Shown here in pieces: positions 33,751 through 45,109 of a stretch of DNA of 64,000 nucleotides; positions within the stretch are counted from its first letter, which is position 1, and each line of letters begins with the position of its first letter. Origin of the DNA: Mytilinidion resinicola (Eukaryota; Ascomycota; Dothideomycetes; Mytilinidiales; Mytilinidiaceae); contig NW_022985438.1 of the NCBI RefSeq assembly GCF_010093595.1, forward strand, positions 1,450,785-1,514,784, read 5' to 3'. The translations under genes and the position numbers were made by a program. The notes under the pieces were generated by a model. The model saw nothing but the letters and a program-made list of their open reading frames with translations, did not search any database and was not told the DNA's origin.

Positions 33751-35535
33751 CTACTCATCTACAAATCCCAACATCTCCCCAACCTTCACCTTTTGCCCCT
33801 GCTTAATCTTCCAACTCCATCCCCCGGGCCTCTGGCCTTCAACATATCCTTCATCAAAAGTCGGCCGGCGGCCCTTCGGTGCCTCAAATACAAGCACAAT
33901 CGTACTGCCCAGCTGGAACCCGCCCATCTCCTCTCCTCTCTTCAGCGCATGCCCACCGAGGACGGAACTCGCGTTCTCGTACGTAGCCTCGGAAAACCCA
34001 GAATACAACTCCCCACGCTTGGCCGCCTCCTCGGCAGCGCGATCAGCGGCCGTGTCCGTATTCAAACTATTCGTACGCAGTTCGCGATCGAAGTTGACGA
34101 CGATAGAACCGACGTTGGTCGCGCCGACAGGGGTAAAGCTAAAGAAGCCCCAGCGCCAGCGACCAAGAAGCACGACACGCTCGTTTAGAGTGAAAAGGCC
34201 TGGCAATGTGCGCTGTAGATAGGGTGATACGCTATAAAGCTCCCCGGCGAAGTGGCGGCGGGATTCGACAACCCAGGAGGCTGGGGAATGGAAGCGGTGG
34301 TAGTCGCCCGGCGCGAGGTAGATGACGCAGTAGTACAGAGCGGTGGGATCTTTGGAGGGGGTGGGTGCCCACCAGGAACGTGAGGACTCGGCGAGAGCCA
34401 GGTCAGCGCGGACTTCGGCTTCAGAGGAGGCGCGGGGCGAGGTCGACTGGTCGACTGGCATCTCGCCGGGTTCGTTGCCTTTCGGTTGGGGGCTGGAGAA
34501 AAGGTTGGGTAGCGTGTACGATATGCCGTTTATCTGGGCAAATTCTTCATCGGCGCGGATAATCTCTTCGTCGCCGGTGCGGGCACGGGAGCCGCTAGGT
34601 TGGGCCGAGTTGGGAGATGAGGCGATGTTGGAGGTTGGTATTGACCCGTTTGAAGACTTTGGACGGACAGAGCCTAGGAGCGCGTCTAGGCTGTACGTTA
34701 CGCCTTTTACTTGCTCGACTTCGCCATTGTCAATGATGCCGAACTGGATTACTTTGCCATCGGCTGGCGAGACAATGGCGTTGGGGGAGGGGTCAATGGG
34801 CCGAGAGCCGGGCTTTAGGGTACGGTAGAAGAAAGACGCGAGATTTGGGTAGGTATGGAGGTCAGGCTCGGCGACTTCCGAGAGACTGGACTGGTATTAG
34901 CATGACGCATTAGGTCGATAGTGTCAAGTAAGGTTTACTTCACGCCAAATATAAAAGAGTAGAGTTTGAAGCCGGGCACGCGAAGGTAGTATGGTATTTC
35001 TAGTTCATTGAAGCGACCCCATATCCTCGATAGTGCCTTCAATGGTAACGTAGACATTATTTGAACTTGCCTAGAGGTATGATTGTTAGTCTCGTGGTTT
35101 AGATAAAGCTGAGGCGTGCGAGACGTACCACGGTCCACTTGGGCGTATCCTCTCCCTCTTCTTAGGCTTACCGCCATCTGGTCCACTCCCATAACTGCTC
35201 CTCTCCTCCTCTTGTATCCGTTGCTCCCGTTGTTGGACTCTGTAGAACTGGAAAAGACCGAGGAACCCAATGCCGAGGCCGATTGGGATAGGCTTCCACT
35301 CAATCTTCGTAGACTTCAGAGCGGCATTCAGCCGTGACCGGAAGGACTCTTTCGTCTGCTGTTGTTGCTCTTCTAACAGAGGTTTTGTCCAGGCAAAGGT
35401 CCTTGAGGGCGCAGGATTGCGGACATGTACGATGCGGCGAAGGGTCCCGCGGTAGACAACGATGCAGTCGCTGCTAATGGGCCGAATTGCGGCGTGGCTC
35501 GCCGTATAGGCTCGGCGGGAGCATGCTAAAGACAT
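33751..35535 (-). CDS. PSD1: Phosphatidylserine decarboxylase, mitochondrial type I
   Basis: Converts phosphatidylserine to phosphatidylethanolamine at the inner mitochondrial membrane. Exons 35535-35129, 35070-34939 and 34885-33751 give 557 residues. Residues 1-60 are rich in Arg/Ser (mitochondrial presequence), then a membrane span (IPIGLGIGFLGLFQFYRV). The catalytic part has MSTLPLKALSRIWGRFNELE, YYLRVPGFKLYSFIFGVNL, TYPNLASFFYRTLKPGSRPI and SPADGKVIQFG, then AP-GDYHRFHSP in YLAPGDYHRFHSPASW and the autoprocessing site FQLGSTIVLVFEAP, where the LGST Ser yields the pyruvoyl group and splits beta and alpha chains. A poorly conserved insert of about 100 residues lies between the VTYSLDALLGS and SWWAPTPSKDP parts, seen in other fungal enzymes. 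The last residues keep the family's short alpha-chain end. It diverges from the ubiquitin-domain gene 290 bp away. Confidence 0.96.
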
Positions 35536-35825
35536 ATCTAGGTCATACTAACAGAAGAGGGTGGGATTGAAGGTATGCACACGGAGATGCTTTTTGCCGC
35601 ATGACATTCGTTCATGCCAAGGTCGATCGAAGCGGCGCGGTTTGATGGGTGATCGCCGGCGAACCACAACGTGTCTGGAAACAACACCACCTATCCACCA
35701 TCCACCACTGCGCCAGCGTTCGCTTTCTTGTGTCCAAAACACTATAAGCTACTGGTGGCCATGCTGGCTGCTCACCTCTCAACCCCATCATAACTTCCAC
35801 ATCTCTCGCTATCCTCTCCGTCGCC
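35536..35825. promoter_or_regulatory. Compact divergent promoter
   Basis: 290 bp shared by the phosphatidylserine decarboxylase gene and the ubiquitin-domain gene; no TATA box, as expected for housekeeping genes. Confidence 0.45.
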
Positions 35826-38505
35826 ATGTCCGATCCCAGCGCGGCAGCACCGGCCGAGCAGACCTTCATTGATTTGAAGGTTCTGTCTCCTTCCACCGAG
35901 GTCGATGGCGACATGTTCTTCAAGCAACTTCCGGCGTCAACGACGGTGGCAGAGCTGAAGCTCAAGATCAAGGACCAGATTGCCGCGAAGCCCGCGGTGG
36001 AGCGTATGAGGCTGATCTATAGAGGGCGGGTCATGGCAAAGGAGTCGGACACTATGACCGATGTATTCGGCCGCGATGAGGTAAATGAATACTCCTCGTA
36101 CCTGCTCTTGAGCTCTGAAACTGATATCCTGCCAGATCCGCGCCTCAAGTGAACAGAGCTTGCATCTTGTCCTCCGCGAATTCGCCCATTCTTCGCATCC
36201 TCATAACCCCAGTAGCACTTCCTCCACGCCGATACCCCGAAATTCAGTAACTCCAGCTCCTCGCTCTTCCACCGTGCCTCCCCAGAACCCTTTCCGAACT
36301 GGTCCTCCTTCCCCCGCACTTGGAGGCCCGACCCCTCCACCTCAAACGAATCCCTTCAGGGCTCCAGCTCAAGGCCGTCAACCCGTACAGCCACACCAGA
36401 ACCACGTACATCACATGCGTCATCACCATAACGCGTTTCCTCACCTACAACCGTTTCCATTCCCAATGAACGGCCAGCCAGGAGTGCCGCCACAGCTACC
36501 CATTCCGCCTGAGCTTCAGAACCTCCTCCAGCAGCAGGCACAGCAGCAAGCGCAAGCAGCAGGACAGCTCGGCACTAACCAGGCTGGGCCTCAGCAAAAT
36601 GGGCAGACTCCACCCGAGCAGCAAAATGGGGCGGAATCAGGGACGCAAACCAACGCCAGAGCACCAGCTTCAAGGAATGCTTTCCAAGATTACGTAGCTC
36701 GGCAGCAACAGCAGAGAGCCGCTACAGGTTCCCCTGGCGCCGGAATCAATGGAGCTAATGCTACCCCAGGCGACAACAGGGAACCGGGGAATGGAACACC
36801 GCCAGGATTACCTTTTGGTGCTATACCTCCAAACACTTCTAGCACGATCAGACACGAAGGCATAGGTCCAAACGGACAGCGCTGGACTATGACCGTCAAC
36901 AGCACTAATGTTACCACTGGCCCTGGCCAACAACCTCCTAACTTCGGCCGTGCATTTCCCCACCCTCCCCATATGCCCCTGCCTCCGTTTATGAACGGAC
37001 GGATTGGAAGTCCCAATCCCAATAGACAGATTTATTCAAATATGGACCGAGACCTGGCCAGAATTCGATCAAGTCTACAAGCAGCCCAGCGGGAAATGGA
37101 AAACATTAGGTTGCTTATAAATGCCGACTCTGGGGAACTTACGTCAAATCTCACGACTACAGGCTCGACTACTCCAACCTGGCGGCACGGAACAGTTCGA
37201 CAACATATGCAGAACCTTCTCGGCAATCTGGACGAGTTGCAGACCGCATTAAATTCCCTTGTCGCCGATCCCCAATTGGCGCGTAACAGGGATATAGTCT
37301 CTCTACAAATGTTGAATAACAGCTTGAGACAACAAGCAGATGGTCTAGTTGAAAGCATCGATCGCCTCCAAGAGAATGTGGAGAATTCTCGAGCTACAAA
37401 TACGAATGGCGCCACAGACACTAGTTCTACCTCGACTCCCACCCAAGCCAATCCCTCGAATCTGCCCCAGCCGCCAGCTTCGACTGGAACAAGTGCCCAG
37501 ACACCAGCCACCGCACCCGGCCCAGAACTATTCCTCCTCTCTGGCCCTCAAGGACCCGTCGGTCTTCTCTTCGACGAAAGGGGCACTTACACGACTGCTC
37601 CATTTTCTCCAACACTCCCTTTCGATACGTTCAACCAGCAATTCAATGCGAATCGCCAAGTTCTTGCGGGCTTCGTGAACCAAGTTGCCCAAGTATATCA
37701 ACAACAGCCCGCTACCAATCCTGCCCAAGGTCAGAACCAGCAACCTCAAAATGCAAACCAAAACCCTGCCACACAACCCGGTCAGCCTGCCGCACAGCAG
37801 GCACAACCAGGTCAGGCGGCAGAGCCTCCGGCAAACGGTATCGGAGTCGCAACTCATTTCTGGCTTCTCTTCAAGCTCATCGCTTTCATTTACCTCTTCG
37901 CTGGTGGTACTGGCTGGCGCAGACCGGTCATGATGGGCATTACCGGCATCATCGTGTATCTCGCGCAACTGGGCCTTTTTGAGAATCAGTTTGACAGAGT
38001 GCGCAGACATTTTGAAGCACTTCTTCCTCTTGCGGAGCGCGAGGTTGGTCCTGGCCAGCGACCGAGGCCGGAGGCTGCTCAAGGCGGGGACTCGCGCCGT
38101 GCCCCTACGCCCGAAGAGACTGCCCAGCGATTGATAAGAGAGCACGAAGAGCGGGAAAGAGGGTGGATGCGGGAAAGAATAAGAGTCGTGGAGCGCGCGG
38201 TTGCGCTTTTCGTGGCGAGTCTTTGGCCCGGGCTGGGTGAGAGGATGGTGAGGGCGAGAGAGGAGCGAGTTGCGGCGGAACGAAGGGAGGAAGAAAGGCT
38301 AGCGGCAGAAGAGCAGGCGAAGGCTGAAAGAGAAGCCAAGGAAAAGGAGGAAGCCGAGGGCGAGAAGGCCGAGGGCGAAGGCATTGGAGAGGCGGGCGAG
38401 GCCAGTGGCAGTGGCAAGGGAAAGGAAAAGGCCATTGTCCCGGAAGCTGGAGAGGCTTCTGGGTCCGAGGCGCTGCATACGAGAGATGAGGAGGTGGTTC
38501 GATGA
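35826..38505 (+). CDS. Ubiquitin-like domain membrane protein (HERP/Usa1-like)
   Basis: Exons 35826-36080 and 36136-38505 give 874 residues. Residues about 14-85 form a ubiquitin-like domain (IDLKVLSPSTEVDGDMFF, STTVAELKLKIKDQIA, MRLIYRGRVMAKESDTMTDV). A long Pro/Gln/Asn-rich region follows (residues 110-380, 560-630). A helical part around residues 390-510 (DRDLARIRSSLQAAQREMEN) may be a coiled coil. Two hydrophobic hairpin spans lie at about 650-700 (HFWLLFKLIAFIYLFAGG; VMMGITGIIVYLAQLGL). The C-terminus is a charged coiled coil (EERLAAEEQAKAEREAKEK). This plan, UBL plus paired membrane segments, matches HERPUD/Usa1 scaffolds of the HRD1-DER1 ER-associated degradation complex. The assignment is by architecture, not by a diagnostic motif; a Dsc-complex-like role is an alternative. 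Confidence 0.85.
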
Positions 38506-39247
38506 AGCACATTTTGAGCGTTTTCCTTCTTCTAGCTTTGGCAGCGTTTTAAGGGTGTTTAATGGCTTGAAATCATTGATATCATGCTTTACAAGCAGTT
38601 GGAGAGGGATGTATCATAGGAAGGATTTCTTCGTGTAGCACACTTTCGGCCCTCGCGCTAGGTTTATTATGGACATAAGTTTTGAAGTCTTCGTAAATGC
38701 CATAACGCGAACTACACGTTCCGATAGGCTTTATTGAATCCTGAGAGGTGCGACATCTCATCGATTGTCTAAAAGTCTCCAAAACATCACGTGATCTTGC
38801 CTATAAGCGGCTAGCTCGTTTTCTAACCAACCCCGGCTCCGACTCCTTGCTTACTGTCTCACCTCTACGCATCACCCCTTTCCACATGTAACAGCCTATC
38901 GAGTCCGAGTATAAGCCGAGACGCTCATCTTCGTTTCGCAACTAAGGCCGTAAATTCGAAGACCCCGCGTCAGTGTGACAATTAGCCACTTTTGTACGGC
39001 CGTATGCAGTTCGCCGGCCCAATTATATATAAGTAGCGGACTATATAAAGCTGCCGTGGACGTCGACACTACCTGGAATCATACACAATATTCATCAGGA
39101 GTTTCCACGAACGTTTCATTCCATCCAAGGCCCTCATAGCTCATCTGTCTTTCATTACCATCACACAAAGCCGCGTAACCTACACCCTATTGCACCAGCT
39201 TGTCCATCTGCTCAACTCCCCGTTTCCCACCCGCATCTCTCCACATA
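38506..39247. other. Intergenic, FAD monooxygenase promoter
   Basis: 3' flank of the ubiquitin-domain gene, then the monooxygenase promoter with two TATA-like strings near 39024 and 39042 and a CT-rich leader. No gene. Confidence 0.6.
39042..39049 (+). promoter_or_regulatory. TATA box of the FAD monooxygenase
   Basis: TATATAAA about 205 bp upstream of the ATG at 39248; a second TATATATAA starts about 20 bp earlier. Confidence 0.45.
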
Positions 39248-40528
39248 ATGCCGCCCCTCACCATCGCAATCATAGGCGCCGGCCCCGGTGGCCTCCTCCT
39301 CGCCCGCCTCCTCCTCCGCTCCCCACCCCCCATCTCCGTCTCCATCTTCGAAGCTGAGGCGTCCGCCACCACTCGCTCGCAGGGCAGCACTCTGGATCTC
39401 CGCCCCGGCGGCGGGCTCAAAGCCATGCGCGAAGCCGGGCTCTGGGACGAGTTCTGCGCCCACGCGCGCTGGAGCGGCGAAGCGCTTAAAGTCGTCGATA
39501 AGAAGCTCGTCACGTGGCTGAGCCGCAGCGGGGGCAGCCAGACGGAGCCGCGGGAGTGGGGCGCGGCGCCCGAGATTGATCGGCGGGTGTTGAGGGACGT
39601 GTTGCTGGGGAGTGTGGGCGAGGGGGTTGTGAGGTGGGAGAAAAAGGTTGCGAGTGTTGAGGTGGATGATGGGACGGGGAAGGGGGTGGTGAGGTTTGTG
39701 GATGGTGGGGAAGAGGGGGGGTTCGATCTGGTCGTTGGTGCGGATGGGTGTTGGAGTAAGGTCAGGGCAGCGGTGTCGGAGGTTAAGCCGGTTTATTCGG
39801 GGGTTGGGGGGTTCTCGTTTTCGATTTCGGATTGCGAGAGGAGGGCGCCAGAGGTGTGGAAGCTGGTGGATGGGGGGAGTGTGTTTGGATATTCTGATAG
39901 CAAGGGGTTGAATGGGCAGGTACTGGGGGATGGGAGTGTGAGCGTGTCGGCGTGGGGGGTGAGAGGTGAAGACTGGATGAGGGAACGTGGGTATGATGTC
40001 TACGATCTTGAGCAGGCGAGGGAGGGGACGAAGAAGGAGTATGTAGGGTGGGCGAAAGAGTTGACGAATATGCTGGATGCTGTGGATGATGATGTTGTGC
40101 CGAGGTCGCTGTATATGCTACCGGTTGATTTTGCGTGGGAGCACAAGAGGGGGGTCACACTGCTGGGCGATGCAGCGCATGTCATGACCCCATTTGCGGG
40201 GATTGGAGTTAATATGGCGTTGCAAGATGCGATGGAGTTGGCTCATGCTATCATTGACGCTGCGAAAGAGACGGGGAAGTCAGTTGGAAAGGATGTCTTG
40301 GACGAGCAGATGAGGAAGTATGAGAAAGAGCTATTTCCCAGAATGCACGCGGCACAGGAGATTACGGATGGCGCGATGAAAGACATGTACTTCACAGAGG
40401 GAGCACCGAGGACATCGATACATCGGTGGTGCTCTACGGTTGCAGGACACGACATGCATCCTCTCGTCAGGCCTGTCTTCACCGCAGCGCTTTACACGTA
40501 CTTCTTCATTTTCAGGATGTTCGTTTGA
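39248..40528 (+). CDS. FAD-dependent aromatic-type monooxygenase (TetX-like)
   Basis: Single-exon gene of 426 residues from ATG 39248 (the in-frame codon at 39200 is not ATG). The dinucleotide-binding motif is AIIGAGPGGLLLARLLL (GxGxxG) at residues 6-22; EAEASATTRSQGSTLDLRPG follows at the FAD ribose-binding Glu. The DG motif is VVGADGCWSKVR, and the second FAD motif is VTLLGDAAHVMTPFAGIGVN (GDAAH...P..G.G.N). RVLRDVLL in the first half fits the PHBH/TetX fold. Such enzymes hydroxylate small molecules using NAD(P)H and O2; the substrate is unknown. A hydrophobic C-terminal end (FTAALYTYFFIFRMF) may anchor it to a membrane. GC content at third codon positions is high in the first 350 bp and falls afterwards, a common gradient in fungi. 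No biosynthetic cluster surrounds it. Confidence 0.93.
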   Translation: MPPLTIAIIGAGPGGLLLARLLLRSPPPISVSIFEAEASATTRSQGSTLDLRPGGGLKAMREAGLWDEFCAHARWSGEALKVVDKKLVTWLSRSGGSQTEPREWGAAPEIDRRVLRDVLLGSVGEGVVRWEKKVASVEVDDGTGKGVVRFVDGGEEGGFDLVVGADGCWSKVRAAVSEVKPVYSGVGGFSFSISDCERRAPEVWKLVDGGSVFGYSDSKGLNGQVLGDGSVSVSAWGVRGEDWMRERGYDVYDLEQAREGTKKEYVGWAKELTNMLDAVDDDVVPRSLYMLPVDFAWEHKRGVTLLGDAAHVMTPFAGIGVNMALQDAMELAHAIIDAAKETGKSVGKDVLDEQMRKYEKELFPRMHAAQEITDGAMKDMYFTEGAPRTSIHRWCSTVAGHDMHPLVRPVFTAALYTYFFIFRMFV

Positions 40529-41125
40529 AAGTCGAATTTGAAAGATCTTCCTCCAGAGCTTGTATTATACTCAGTTCCTTCTTAGATTACGTATGCAACA
40601 CCTTGCTATAAAATCACCAATCTCAGGTGTAATCGTATATTCCAAGGAATTGATAAGGAGAAATCTACTATTTCTTTGCTTCTCGCGGATTACCAGTTGA
40701 ATTTCCGTCGAATCGATGGCACCGTACTTAATCATACCTGCTCATAACTGCAGCTGCCGCACGCAAAATGGCTACACATTGAGCAGCACATAGTCGTGAT
40801 GCTGAGCGCCCCGTCCCCACACGCACAACAATACCAAACGCGAAACCTACCATCATTGACAGGAGGCTCAGTTTGAGGAAAAAGCCGAATGCGTTTGAAA
40901 TCTGAAACGCAATCTGTAAAATTCGAGTCAGGTAGCAGGTTGTCTGGGGCGTCTTTGGTATCATATGGCGGCGCGTCCTGCGGACTGATACGCTGGTATT
41001 GTATACCGCATTCCCCACTGCCAGCTTAGGTTAACGTCGGCGACGGGCTGGAAGAGAGGAGAAAATTACCAGGTTATATGGTCATCGGCAGTTCCAGCAT
41101 TCAAGTTACCACAACTCGGACAACA
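40529..41125. other. Convergent intergenic region
   Basis: 3' flanks of convergent genes. The minus-strand frame 40728-41018 has a hydrophobic stretch but no family resemblance; it might be an extra 3' exon of the ULD gene if the stop at 41126 is spliced out. Confidence 0.45.
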
Positions 41126-42391
41126 CTAGTCATTGATAGCGTCGTCGGAGAAAAGAGCCGCCATCAGTATTCGCCGTCCAGGCCGGAAGCTACACTTGAA
41201 AGGAACATTTCGAGAGATTTCTTTCCTCATCGTCGCGTCCTGTAGTACGTATTGCTTTCCGGCGATACGGTCCAATCCTGGCATATCTCTGAAGCGCGCG
41301 AGGAGGACATCCTCGAAGATCTATTTGCAAACATGTCAGGTACGGTGAGAGGTGTACTGCTAGCAAGAGGTCTCTACCTACATCCCAGCTGTCAACAAGC
41401 TCTAAAGGCATCCTCGTGACCCTCCCTATAGCATCGTCAAGGATGACTGGCTGCTCACTCCAAGGTTCAAGAAGGCGAGGTAGCTGGGATTGGATGTAAA
41501 CCACGCCTTTCCAAGTCTCGTAGCTTACTTTCCTACACGCACAATCAGCACCTATTACGTAACAAATACGAGATTCACAAGGGTTCATATGACATACCAG
41601 ATGATTTGAGCCTTCTGAAGGAACTCTTCGCGGAACTTCGTCAACCTGAAGGTGTTCTGTCAGTGGCTTTAGATAATCTATCCGCGTATACGCATACGTA
41701 GTAATCCAATCAGTAGATGGAGCAATCAGCCGTACTTGCTCCATTTGTTCCAGTCGTTTTCTAATGTTCTCCACTTCAGCGGCTTGTTGAGCAGAATACT
41801 CTTCTTGCTGACTGCTCGACTCTTCAACCTGGCGACGCAACCGCTCATCCGCCATGACGAAGGAATTTCTAAGAGCGCAGTCAGAGGTTCAGCGCATCAG
41901 TGTTCACGAATATACATAATGTCTTACAGATGTGCCGACACTAACAAAGCCGTGATAGACTGCGTGTGATCTCTAATGTTCGTCCGAAATTGCTCCACAC
42001 ACTCCTTATGCGACATTCGCCAATGTAGCTTCCAGAAAGATTCGCGAACCGCATTTTCAGTCTTCTTCTTCCACTTCCCTCGTTTCTTCTTAGAGTTTCC
42101 GAGATGTTTCTTGTATTTATCAATCTTACCATGAAACACGACAATAAGATCATGGCAGTCCTGCGCCTTCAGCCTTGCTGTCTGACCCAGTGCCACATAT
42201 CCCGAAGAGCTATCGCACGTCGCGGTTAGATCTTTCAAGGTAAATAGAAGGCGTTGAAGGTTTCGAATATCCTCTACAGCCTTCTGGTAGTCTCGGGTAG
42301 AGCCGCGGCTTTCGTCCAAAGTTTCGAGGAGGTCTCGTAGGATCTGACATAGGGCTACGATATCGCCCACGGAGCCGATTGTAACCGGCAT
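41126..42391 (-). CDS. Fungal ubiquitin-like (ULD-type) domain protein
   Basis: Five exons, 42391-41928, 41868-41736, 41656-41598, 41532-41382 and 41320-41126, give 333 residues with all phases consistent. The N-terminus MPVTIGSVGDIVALCQILRD is the standard opening of a large Pezizomycotina family; a helical region and a basic patch (KKKRGKWKKKTENAV) follow, then a coiled coil (ERLRRQVEESSSQQEEYSAQ). The C-terminal ubiquitin-like domain is split over the last exons: QPVILDDAIGRVTRMPLELV, SWDIFEDVLLARFRDMPG, AGKQYVLQDATMRKEI and CSFRPGRRI. The short third exon (NTFRLTKFREEFLQKAQIIW) is needed to reach VSYETWKG in frame. Role unknown; members of this family are often near fungal STAND/NLR-type genes, though none is seen here. 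Domain call is good, function is not known. Confidence 0.85.
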
Positions 42392-43396
42392 TGCTCCACC
42401 CGGTGACGAGGCTCAAGGAATAGTTTGCGCAGTAGCGGAGTCTTAGGGCTTGCTCCGCTCGTGGAAGCATTGCATATATAGCTGCCCTTCGAAACGAGGT
42501 AGTGGTCAGGCTGAAATGCGCCTTGCCTTGGCATGCATGATCTCGAAGAAGCATAGCGTAAATGCGGGAGGAGAGAACATGATTGGAGTAGTTGCTCCGT
42601 CATGGCAATTTAAGAGGTGGGCCGAAAGACAATAGGAATCGATTTGAGGATATAGCTTCTGGTATATCATAACGCGGTACAAAATTTCCTCGGAGTGTTC
42701 ATACGCTATGTATGCAGTCATTGACAAGTAGAAGAACGACAAACCAAATTTCTACAAAGGGTCTGAACACTCACTCTAAAGTCGACCCGGCTCGCCACAT
42801 TCATTTTGTGCGCCTCACACAGCCTCAGAGTCACCGTGCTTGGTGGAGGTGCTTGTTATCGCTCGACCCACCACCGGACGAAACAAAGGATGATAATGAT
42901 GAGGCCGGCGCCATAGAATGAGAGATGCCCATGGAGGATATTTGTAGTGATGGAAAAGGAAGGATGAGAAATGGGAGCAAGACTGAGAGAATGAAGGTCA
43001 AGTATAAGTACTGCGCGTGCCGTGCGTACTTCTAGGGCCATCTACTCCCCACTACACTTCACACAGATAGGGATGGACAGCACTAAATCAGTTACATTCG
43101 CACTTTAGTTGACTAGACGAGGACATAGAGAATGAAGACTTTCCAAAGCTCTGCGGATCTACTGAAGACCTCGGGGGGACGTCCGACAACTGAAACGGAC
43201 AGCAACAATAGCCAAACCTCTATTTCATCTCATGCTTTCGCAATCCATCAGCAACAGCTTATTGAGACTGCTATTTTACTTACCAGAGTAATAAGGCACT
43301 TCCTTGAGGCTGTGGCACACCAACAATGACATCCAACGCGTTTCCATTCGAAAGGCAGCTCTAGATTTACCCTCGAACTTGCGACCTCCAGCGGAA
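42392..43396. other. Intergenic
   Basis: Promoter of the ULD gene and 3' flank of the next gene. Overlapping small frames show no support. Confidence 0.55.
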
Positions 43397-44165
43397 TTAC
43401 TGTTCGTCGGACTGGCTCGACTGCTCCTCATAATAATATGCGCCTTCCCAGACTGGATACTGGTCCCCGCACTCCAAAGACGTTTCAACAAACGCATTTT
43501 CAACCCTCTCTAGTGTGGTGATTCCCTTGCAGTTGCTTGGAATAGCTCCAAGAAACCTCATCAGGATAACTTCCCCGTTTCGGTATAATAGTCGTTCGTC
43601 CCAAAACTGTGCCGCTCGGAAGAATGCGTAGGATACCCAATCGTAATTGGTATAACCTTCCACGCCCAAGTTGCCCATTGCGTCCAATACGAGGAGGAAT
43701 CGCTCTAGGTTGATGAATCCTATATGCGGCTCGGATTCATCAAAATTTCCATATTCCGAGAGTTTCCTGGAGCTAGTTAGTCCTCGCGCTCGCGGATTTA
43801 GGCTTGAAGGAATTCACTTACCTCCACGGTGGGTTTTCGCTTGATGCGTAGGTCGATGAATCAGATTCATGTGAAGACGTGGAGTCACCGTTCGAAGAAT
43901 ATGACGCAGGGCTAGTACTCGAACCATGAAACGATAGCGCAGGGCCAACGGAGCCGCTGCTTGAAGAAGAATGCAAGCCAGAAATCGATGCTATTGGCAT
44001 AGTTGTATGGACAGAGCCGTCGCTCGGGACTGATGATAGAGAAGAAGGAGAGTTGATAATATGCTGTTCAGAACCGAGCGCAGTCGTTAGCCCGGGGGAC
44101 AGCGTAGTGAGAGAGGTGCTCGCTGAGTGACGTTGACGCTTGCTTGGAGGAGGTGAGGCCGACAT
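43397..44165 (-). CDS. Hypothetical protein with Ser-rich N-terminus
   Basis: Exons 44165-43822 and 43766-43397 give 237 residues; the intron has GTAAGT, ACTAAC and CAG in good positions. Residues 1-110 are Ser/Thr-rich and disordered, opening with a basic patch (PPSKRQRHSAS) that could be a nuclear signal. Residues 115-237 look folded: GFINLERFLLVLDAMGNLG, YTNYDWVSYAFFRAAQFWDE and VILMRFLGAIPSNC. It ends in an acidic Gln/Ser tail (YYYEEQSSQSDEQ). No signal peptide or membrane span. I do not recognise the family and give no function. Confidence 0.7.
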
Positions 44166-45109
44166 GGCTTTCGGGTGCAGCGGGCGTGGTCAATTTGCTC
44201 CTCTTGCGTCGTGGCTTGAATATGCAGGCTCTTTCAGAAGCGCAGTAACGTTAAGTACACTCGATCGCCCCTTCTGATCGAAATTTGTCTTGATCAGGAA
44301 CAGAAGCTGCAGATGCGCAATGGATATCCCCGAGGCCGGTGAGTTCTTTCTCGGCCTCAATAGTGTCAGCTGAGTCGCAGAGTAGTGCACTATCGATGCC
44401 AACATGTTGCTTTTATGGAGGCAGGAGTTAGAGAGGTGAAGCCAGCGCTGTCGTATTGGCTGAGCTCAGACCCTATAGCGCCGCGTTTGGATCATCGCCT
44501 TATCGTCTGTATAGAGTAGACATCATAGTGAGTTGATTCCTGTATGATCATCACATCAACTGCGCAAGCCACGTATCACTATTGCTTAGCCTGCGATTTC
44601 TAGTGTCGGGTTCATCGCATCAACACCTCCCAACTCTCACACGAACCCAGAAATCACGGTGCTCACACCAAACCCAGGAAAATACGTTCATAGTTATATC
44701 GGTTTTTTTTTTTTGGAATTGTTACCTAAGAGTTACCGACAACCAAACTCCTATCGCTCGCCAACCCACCCAGCCAAACCGGCTTCTATCATGACTAGGC
44801 GTACTCCCCTGCTTCCCACGAATGGGTTGCAGAGATCAAAGCCGCAAGTGGTAAGATGCCTTTGGCACTGGCCGAGTGAGTCAGCTAACTAATGGAAAGT
44901 GGAAGTGTCGTCGTGGTGCCCCTACGAATAAAAGAAAAGCAAATCGCTCATGGGCCGCGCCGGATCTCCTGCTCCCGAGACCACCAGCTGCCCTTTTTTC
45001 GTCTTAGGACAAGGAAGAAAGGAAAAAAGGAAAAAGAAATCATCTAATGATGCGGCCGTCGTACTCATCGCTCTTTCAGAGGCATCCCCGGCAGCCTCTT
45101 CACCTCCTC
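44166..45109. other. Intergenic with a T12 run
   Basis: Contains a homopolymer of twelve T at 44703-44714. Small plus-strand frames at 44791 and 44950-45141 (the latter overlapping the end of the next gene on the other strand) are not supported. Confidence 0.5.
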
